In this document: one piece after another, positions 33,166-37,599 of the stretch | How positions within the stretch are numbered: the first letter of the stretch is position 1 | Layout: each line of letters begins with the position of its first letter | Origin: UBA961 sp049317525 | Lineage (GTDB): Bacteria > Bacteroidota > Ignavibacteria > Kapaibacteriales > UBA961 | Assembly (NCBI GenBank): GCA_049317525.1 | Contig: JBMOIC010000023.1 | Location: 1 to 37,599 of the forward strand | Direction of reading: 5' to 3' | DNA: 37,599 nucleotides | Notes under the pieces: generated by a model | Told to the model about the DNA's origin: nothing | Database searches by the model: none | What the model saw: the letters and a program-made list of their open reading frames with translations, nothing else | Made by a program: the position numbers and the translations under genes

Positions 33166-34092
33166 TTAATCTATTGTTTTTGAAACTTCATACAGCATCT
33201 TTTTTTCTCTATCTGTAAGATTAGTAAATCCTTTCGCTGTTATTTTTTCTAGAATAATATCTATTTCTTCGGAAGTAATTTCTTTTCCTTCAAAATATAA
33301 ACCAGTCGACTTTTTTTCTGGTGTTGATTTTGTATCTGGAATTATTTCTATGTTGGCATGAGGCCTAGGGAATTGAATAATGTTTCTTTTTGAATTAGAC
33401 TTTATTGATGAAAACATATTAAATAATTTATCAGCAGCACTAAATATATGTAAATCATCTCCATGTTTCATAAGAAAATATCCAAAAAAAGCTCCTCCTA
33501 AATGGGCAAAATGCGCTATTCCAGAGCTAGTACTAAATAAGCCTGAAAATAAATCTATGCTTGCATAAATCAGAACAAAAATTTTAGCTGGAATTGGTAT
33601 AAATAATGGAAACATCATTATTGGTCTATCTGGGAAAGTAAATCCAAATGCTAAAAGAACTCCCATGATTGCACCTGATGCTCCAACTGTAGGTGCACCT
33701 TCCATACCTGGTAATAATTGCATACCTAAATGAACAAGGCCTCCACCGATTCCAGATAATAAATAGAACACGATAAATCTTCTACTTCCCATTACTTGTT
33801 CTAGTTCAGCGCCAAACATCCATAAAGCAAAGAGATTGAAAAAAATATGTGAAAATCCTGCATGTAAAAACTGATAGCTAATTAATTGCCATGGATAAAA
33901 TAATCCACTTTGTAAAGGTTGTAATGCAAAGTACTCTAAAAGAAGACCTGCTAAAGATATTCCTCTGAAAGAAAGTAGTTCTAATACCAAAGAATCTGTT
34001 AGAAAAATACCAACATTTACTAGTAAAAGCATTTTTATTATTGGAGGAAAAAAAGAAAATCCACCAAATCCACTTTGCTGATTATAAGACAT
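33166..34092 (-). CDS. Rhomboid-family intramembrane serine protease
   Basis: 308 aa. Six-helix rhomboid core: helix 2 region with YQFLHAGFSHIFFNLFALWMFG, L1-type element GSRRFIVFYLLSGIGGG, catalytic Ser in VGASGAIMG and catalytic His in AHFAHLGGAFFGY. A cytosolic tail (about 215-308) ends in a short helical domain (ILEKITAKGFTNLTDREKKML), commonly found on rhomboids of Bacteroidota relatives. Rhomboids cleave transmembrane substrates in the lipid bilayer. The gene starts 18 nt after pgk and is probably in one unit with pgk and ispG. Confidence 0.93.
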   Translation of the reverse strand: MSYNQQSGFGGFSFFPPIIKMLLLVNVGIFLTDSLVLELLSFRGISLAGLLLEYFALQPLQSGLFYPWQLISYQFLHAGFSHIFFNLFALWMFGAELEQVMGSRRFIVFYLLSGIGGGLVHLGMQLLPGMEGAPTVGASGAIMGVLLAFGFTFPDRPIMMFPLFIPIPAKIFVLIYASIDLFSGLFSTSSGIAHFAHLGGAFFGYFLMKHGDDLHIFSAADKLFNMFSSIKSNSKRNIIQFPRPHANIEIIPDTKSTPEKKSTGLYFEGKEITSEEIDIILEKITAKGFTNLTDREKKMLYEVSKTID

Positions 34093-34110
34093 AGAGTATA
34101 TTCCGTTTAA

Positions 34111-35298
34111 TTACATTTCTAATGCTAATATTCCTGGTAAAATCTTTCCTTCCAAGAATTCTAATGAAGCGCCACCACCAGTTGAAACATGGCTAACTGA
34201 GTGTTCTAAACCAAATTTTGCGATAGCAGCAGCTGAATCACCGCCACCAATAATAGTAATTGCTCCCAAAGAGGTAATTGAAGCCAATGTACAAGCAATG
34301 GATTGTGTCCCTTGTTCAAATTTTGGCATTTCAAAAACTCCCATTGGACCATTCCATAGAACTGTTCCAGCCTTTTTTAACAATGCTGAAAATGCTTCAA
34401 TAGTTTTCGGGCCAATATCAAGTCCCATCCAATTGTCAGGTATATCTGTGCAATCTACAATCATAGTATCAGCATCATTAGAAAAATTGCTAGCTACAAT
34501 TGTATCTGTAGGTAAGTGTAATTTCCCAGCAAACTCTGAATGATGTAATAATTGAAGAGCAGTATCAAGTCGATCATTTTCAATCATTGAAGAACCAATA
34601 TGATGTCCCATAGCTTTCAGGAATGTAAACATCATTCCACCACCAATCAAAATGTGATCACAAATGGGCAGCAAATTATTAATGACATCAATTTTTCCAG
34701 AAACTTTAGCTCCTCCTAAAACGGCTATAAGTGGTCTTTTGGGAGAATGTATTGCTTTGTCTAAATATGCGATCTCTTTTTCAATTAATAATCCGGCAGC
34801 TTTCTGTGTAAAATATTTAGTAATTCCTTCTGTAGAAGCATGTGCCCTATGTGCTGTTCCAAAAGCATCATTGATATATATATCACCTAAATCTGCAAGT
34901 TTAGAGGAAAAGTCTTGAGAATTTTCTTCTTCTTCTTTGTAAAAACGAAGATTCTCAAGAAGCACAATATCTCCATCTGACATCTGATTAATGATACTTT
35001 TAGGTGTATCTCCGATACAGTCACCAGAAAATACAATATGCTTATTAAGTAATTCACCTAATCTTTGTGCAATAGGAGCCAATGTAAATGTAGAATTAAA
35101 AGTCCCTTTTGGTCTACCCAAGTGAGACATCAAAACTACTTTTGCACCACGAGAGATCAAAGAAACTATAGTAGGAATCGATTCACGAATTCTTTTATCA
35201 TCGGTAATTTCTAATTGTTCATTTTGTGGTACATTATAATCCACACGTACTAAGCAAATCTTAGATTGAACGTCAAGACTAAGTATTGAATGAATCAT
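34111..35298 (-). CDS. pgk: Phosphoglycerate kinase
   Basis: 395 aa. Signatures: RVDYNVPQNE (N-terminal substrate site), VVLMSHLGRPKG, LLENLRFYKEEEENS, YINDAFGTAHRAHAST, IAVLGGAKVSGKI, LIGGGMMFTFLKA, TVLWNGPMGVFE and the C-terminal GGGDSAAA, then STGGGASLEFLEG. It transfers phosphate from 1,3-bisphosphoglycerate to ADP in glycolysis, reversed in gluconeogenesis or carbon fixation. A TAnnTTTG -7 box is 47 nt upstream. The neighbouring CbbR-like regulator and SbtA hint at carbon metabolism, but LysR is separated by a 124-bp gap. Confidence 0.97.
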   Translation of the reverse strand: MIHSILSLDVQSKICLVRVDYNVPQNEQLEITDDKRIRESIPTIVSLISRGAKVVLMSHLGRPKGTFNSTFTLAPIAQRLGELLNKHIVFSGDCIGDTPKSIINQMSDGDIVLLENLRFYKEEEENSQDFSSKLADLGDIYINDAFGTAHRAHASTEGITKYFTQKAAGLLIEKEIAYLDKAIHSPKRPLIAVLGGAKVSGKIDVINNLLPICDHILIGGGMMFTFLKAMGHHIGSSMIENDRLDTALQLLHHSEFAGKLHLPTDTIVASNFSNDADTMIVDCTDIPDNWMGLDIGPKTIEAFSALLKKAGTVLWNGPMGVFEMPKFEQGTQSIACTLASITSLGAITIIGGGDSAAAIAKFGLEHSVSHVSTGGGASLEFLEGKILPGILALEM

Positions 35299-35344
35299 GA
35301 ATGAAGAATATTGAATGAAAGAGACTATTTAAAAAAATCTTATG

Positions 35345-35352
35345 CAAAAATA
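35345..35352 (-). promoter_or_regulatory. -7 box TATTTTTG upstream of pgk
   Basis: The minus strand reads TATTTTTG, matching TAnnTTTG, 47 nt before the pgk ATG at 35298, within the gap after the LysR gene. No TTTG at 19 nt spacing. Likely start of the pgk-rhomboid-ispG transcript. Confidence 0.45.
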
Positions 35353-35422
35353 AGAAGTTCACATTGATTCTGCTTTTATTGGACGACCTTACACTGATAT
35401 TAACTTAATGATCTGAAAAAAA

Positions 35423-36346
35423 CTAATAATTATCATACCAAGAAAAATATGTATCGATTATACTGTTCTTATTCTCTTTTACATGTTTGATAAATGCTTG
35501 GGAAACAAAACTATGCTTTTTATCAGACAACCAAATTAAATGCCATTCTGTTACTATTGGGAGTCTATTTATGGGTATAATCTTTAATTCTCCAGAGCTT
35601 ATCTCATTTCTTAAACCTATTAATGGCATAATAGAAAAACCTAATCCAGCTAGTACAGCTTGTTTAACAGCTTCATTGGAGGTTAATTCTAATGTATTTT
35701 GGTTTTTTACTCCATTTAATTCTAGAAATTGTTCCATTAAATATCTAGTGCTAGAACCTTGTTCTCTATATATTAAAGGAATCGTTTGAAGAAATTGTGT
35801 ATCAATAATTTTTTTACTGAATGTACTCTCTGCTTTTCCAACTAAGTACAGTTTGTTCTTAATGAGAGATAATCCTTCTGTTTTCAGATTCATTGGGATA
35901 GTAGAAACTAATGCTAGGTCAATTACATTATTCTCCAGTTTTTCTATCACTTTGCTCTTATTTGTAACATCTATTTCTAATTCTATTGAAGAGTTCTGAG
36001 AAAGAAATTCTGAAAGAAAATAAGGAATGATATATTTTCCTGTAGAAACCACAGCCAATTTCAGCTTTCCTGCTAGGCGCCCCTGATAAGATAGGGTTTT
36101 ATATTTTATTGTATCCATCTGATCTATTATTTCTTTTGCATGTACGGCGATTTCTCTTCCAAAGTCTGTTATATATAGCTTCCTACCAATAATTTCTGTT
36201 AATGGAATATTAAATTGATTTTGGAGATTTTTTAGCTGTATAGAAATTGCTGGCTGAGTTAGATGAAGAACTTCTGCTGCTTTGGTGATGCTTTCGGTTT
36301 CTATAACTGTTAAAAATATCTTCAATTGATGTAAAGAATAATTCAT
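35423..36346 (-). CDS. LysR-family regulator resembling CbbR/CmpR
   Basis: 307 aa. The N-terminal winged helix-turn-helix (about 4-63: LHQLKIFLTVIETESITKAAEVLHLTQPAISIQLKNL) is followed by a type-2 periplasmic-binding-like effector domain (about 90-300). The effector segments VVSTGKYIIPYFLSEF, YREQGSSTRYLMEQF and SNEAVKQAVLAGLGFSIMP are those of the CbbR/CmpR/CcmR subgroup, whose members sense carbon-status metabolites and control CO2 fixation or bicarbonate uptake genes. It is divergent from the small membrane protein and sbtA, so control of those genes is likely. The ligand is inferred. Confidence 0.88.
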   Translation of the reverse strand: MNYSLHQLKIFLTVIETESITKAAEVLHLTQPAISIQLKNLQNQFNIPLTEIIGRKLYITDFGREIAVHAKEIIDQMDTIKYKTLSYQGRLAGKLKLAVVSTGKYIIPYFLSEFLSQNSSIELEIDVTNKSKVIEKLENNVIDLALVSTIPMNLKTEGLSLIKNKLYLVGKAESTFSKKIIDTQFLQTIPLIYREQGSSTRYLMEQFLELNGVKNQNTLELTSNEAVKQAVLAGLGFSIMPLIGLRNEISSGELKIIPINRLPIVTEWHLIWLSDKKHSFVSQAFIKHVKENKNSIIDTYFSWYDNY

Positions 36347-36411
36347 AAAGGATAATTTATGTAAATGATAGATATAATAAATATAAATATATGATATAGA
36401 ATCTTGAATTT

Positions 36412-36421
36412 TGATATATCA
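36412..36421. promoter_or_regulatory. Palindrome in the LysR/sbtA divergent region (candidate operator)
   Basis: TGATATATCA is a perfect 10-bp palindrome, in the 106-bp gap between the divergent LysR and sbtA-cassette genes, with a related partial copy TATGATATA about 25 bp to its left. LysR proteins bind T-N11-A type imperfect dyads in such gaps. AT-rich palindromes occur by chance, so confidence is modest. Confidence 0.35.
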
Positions 36422-36452
36422 GTTATTAATTATTAAAAATATTCATGATTGT

Positions 36453-36632
36453 ATGAAAACATCACATTATATATTGCTGATTATCGGTATAGTATTTTCT
36501 GTCATATCCTTCACTCCTGACATATCAATTGTATATTCACATTTATGTAGAGCGATAGCAATATTTTTGGGAATATTCTTCCTTAAGGTTATGCATAAGA
36601 GCAGTTTAGATAAAATGGCAAATCTTAAGTAG
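36453..36632 (+). CDS. 59-aa membrane protein preceding sbtA
   Basis: The frame opens at a TTG at 36411, but the ATG at 36453 gives a cleaner start (MKTSHYILLIIGIVFSVIS). Two hydrophobic helices (about 6-22 and 31-47, with SHLCRAIAIFLGIFFLKV) are followed by a short basic tail (KSSLDKMANLK). Not recognised. Its stop is only 6 nt before the sbtA ATG, so the two are almost certainly co-transcribed. It is far too short and hydrophobic to be SbtB, the PII-like partner of SbtA. An accessory subunit of the transporter is possible. Confidence 0.65.
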   Translation: MKTSHYILLIIGIVFSVISFTPDISIVYSHLCRAIAIFLGIFFLKVMHKSSLDKMANLK

Positions 36633-36638
36633 TACATT

Positions 36639-37599
36639 ATGGAAATCACAGAAGTACTAGAAAACTTAACAAATCCTGCATTCCTCTTTTTTCTCCTTGG
36701 GATTTTCGCAGTGTATGTAAAGAGTGATTTGGCGATTCCATCCACCACATCCACATTCATTTCGATATATCTGATGTTTTCGATAGGATTCAATAGCGGA
36801 CAAGAATTATCCCATCAGCAATTTTCAAATGAGATTCTATTCTCGCTATTATTTGGCATTGCCATCGCTTGTATCATTCCTATTTATGTCTTTTTCATAG
36901 CTCGCCTGAAATTACCCATTCATGATTCCATTGCTATTGCATCTGCTTATGGTTCAGTGAGTGCCGTCACATTTGTGACTGCGGTTTCCTATATGGAGAG
37001 CAAGCAAATGTCCTTGCATGGTCATATGGTAGCTGTCATGGCACTCATGGAGTCACCTGCAATTATTGTGGGCTTGATACTTTTTGCGATGATGTCCGGA
37101 ACAGGGAAGAAGATTTCCGTTCAGAATATGTTTCGACATTCCTTCACGAATGCGAGTGTGCTATTGATTTTGGGCAGTTTGCTCATAGGATATTCCGCAA
37201 ATGCAAAGCAAGCAGAAGGGATTACGCCATTTACGAGTGATTTGTTTAAAGGATTTTTGTCCATCTTTTTGCTAGACATGGGATTGGTTTGCGGTAGGGA
37301 AATCAAGAAATTCTTTTCCTATGGATTATTCCCCTTTGTCTTGGCATGTATTCTTCCACTCATCAATGGATGTATTGTGGGGATATTGTCAACATTCATT
37401 ACGCATGATATATCAAATCAATTCATGTTTGCGATTCTTGGGGCAAGTGCATCATATATAGCTGTTCCTGCTGCTATGAAAATGGCCATTCCCGAAGCAA
37501 GAGCTGGGATTTATGTACCCATGGCGCTTGCCATTACATTCCCGATCAATATCACAATTGGATTTCCGCTATATATGCATGTGATACAGATGATGAGGT
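36639..37599 (+). CDS. sbtA: SbtA-type sodium-dependent bicarbonate transporter, partial at window end
   Basis: 320 complete codons are read before the window ends without a stop. The start is ATG 36639. Multiple membrane helices and the family motifs are present: IASAYGSVSAVTFVTA (about 100-115), ALMESPAIIVG and, in the second half, LGASASYIAVPAAM, PEARAG and ITFPINI. These match SbtA, a high-affinity Na+/HCO3- symporter known in cyanobacteria and found in other bacteria. SbtA is about 320-375 aa, so nearly all is present. Base composition is visibly more GC-rich than neighbouring genes. It follows a 59-aa membrane protein and is divergent from a CbbR/CmpR-like regulator. Confidence 0.85.
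   Translation, partial: MEITEVLENLTNPAFLFFLLGIFAVYVKSDLAIPSTTSTFISIYLMFSIGFNSGQELSHQQFSNEILFSLLFGIAIACIIPIYVFFIARLKLPIHDSIAIASAYGSVSAVTFVTAVSYMESKQMSLHGHMVAVMALMESPAIIVGLILFAMMSGTGKKISVQNMFRHSFTNASVLLILGSLLIGYSANAKQAEGITPFTSDLFKGFLSIFLLDMGLVCGREIKKFFSYGLFPFVLACILPLINGCIVGILSTFITHDISNQFMFAILGASASYIAVPAAMKMAIPEARAGIYVPMALAITFPINITIGFPLYMHVIQMMR

Noticed and set aside
36467..36793. 108-codon minus-strand frame across the 59-aa gene and sbtA start
   Set aside because: It is antisense to two better-supported genes, and the sbtA family motifs settle the coding strand.
1..37599. CRISPR arrays, insertion sequences, prophage or toxin-antitoxin genes
   Set aside because: No repeat-spacer pattern, transposase, integrase or recognisable toxin-antitoxin pair was seen on either strand.

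Overview
The window is an AT-rich (roughly two-thirds A+T by eye), densely packed bacterial chromosome segment. Two secreted proteins end in a type IX secretion (T9SS) type-A sorting domain. Several genes are preceded by the Bacteroidota-type -7 box TAnnTTTG, twice with TTTG exactly 19 nt upstream. A CruA/CruP-family flavoprotein and a Cys-type CcmE are also present. Together these point to the Bacteroidota/Chlorobiota (FCB) group, possibly a deep lineage such as Kapaibacteria. The exact taxon cannot be fixed from sequence reading alone. No rRNA, tRNA, CRISPR array, transposase or phage gene was seen.

Layout. 1-3.9 kb: the tail of an unidentified protein, an orphan LuxR-type response regulator with a degenerate receiver, a secreted transglutaminase-like protein, then on the minus strand a LOG-family hydrolase followed by a divergent cytochrome b. 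4.2-9 kb: a very small T9SS substrate with a clear terminator, a CPA2 cation/proton antiporter, and a minus-strand unit of T9SS protein, PepP-like aminopeptidase and a hypothetical protein. 9.2-15.8 kb: an MlaD-like MCE protein, a TPR-adenylate cyclase, TrmO, an FmdB-type zinc ribbon, a peptide-binding lipoprotein and an alpha/beta hydrolase. 15.9-25.3 kb: information processing, with gyrB and uvrA convergent, then a tightly overlapping mutS2-tsaD-SDR unit. 25.3-28.9 kb: a cytochrome c maturation cluster (ccmC with a long N-terminal extension, ccmD-like, a CxxxY ccmE and a second CcmE-like protein), convergent with the CruA-like flavoprotein. 29-35.3 kb: ald, rplS, purM, and a minus-strand pgk-rhomboid-ispG unit that ends in a GC-rich, hairpin-rich tract with a strong terminator. 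35.4-37.6 kb: a CbbR/CmpR-like LysR regulator divergent from a 59-aa membrane protein and an SbtA-type bicarbonate transporter that runs off the window.

The most unusual items are these. The cytochrome b appears to keep the two heme bL histidines but lack both heme bH histidines. A multi-hairpin intergenic RNA candidate lies downstream of ispG. Two CcmE-like proteins are encoded in tandem, one of Cys type and one ending exactly at a His. A compositionally distinct sbtA follows a tiny membrane protein. The gyrB terminator lies inside the convergent uvrA coding sequence. Convergent genes repeatedly overlap by 4-16 nt, which indicates strong compaction.
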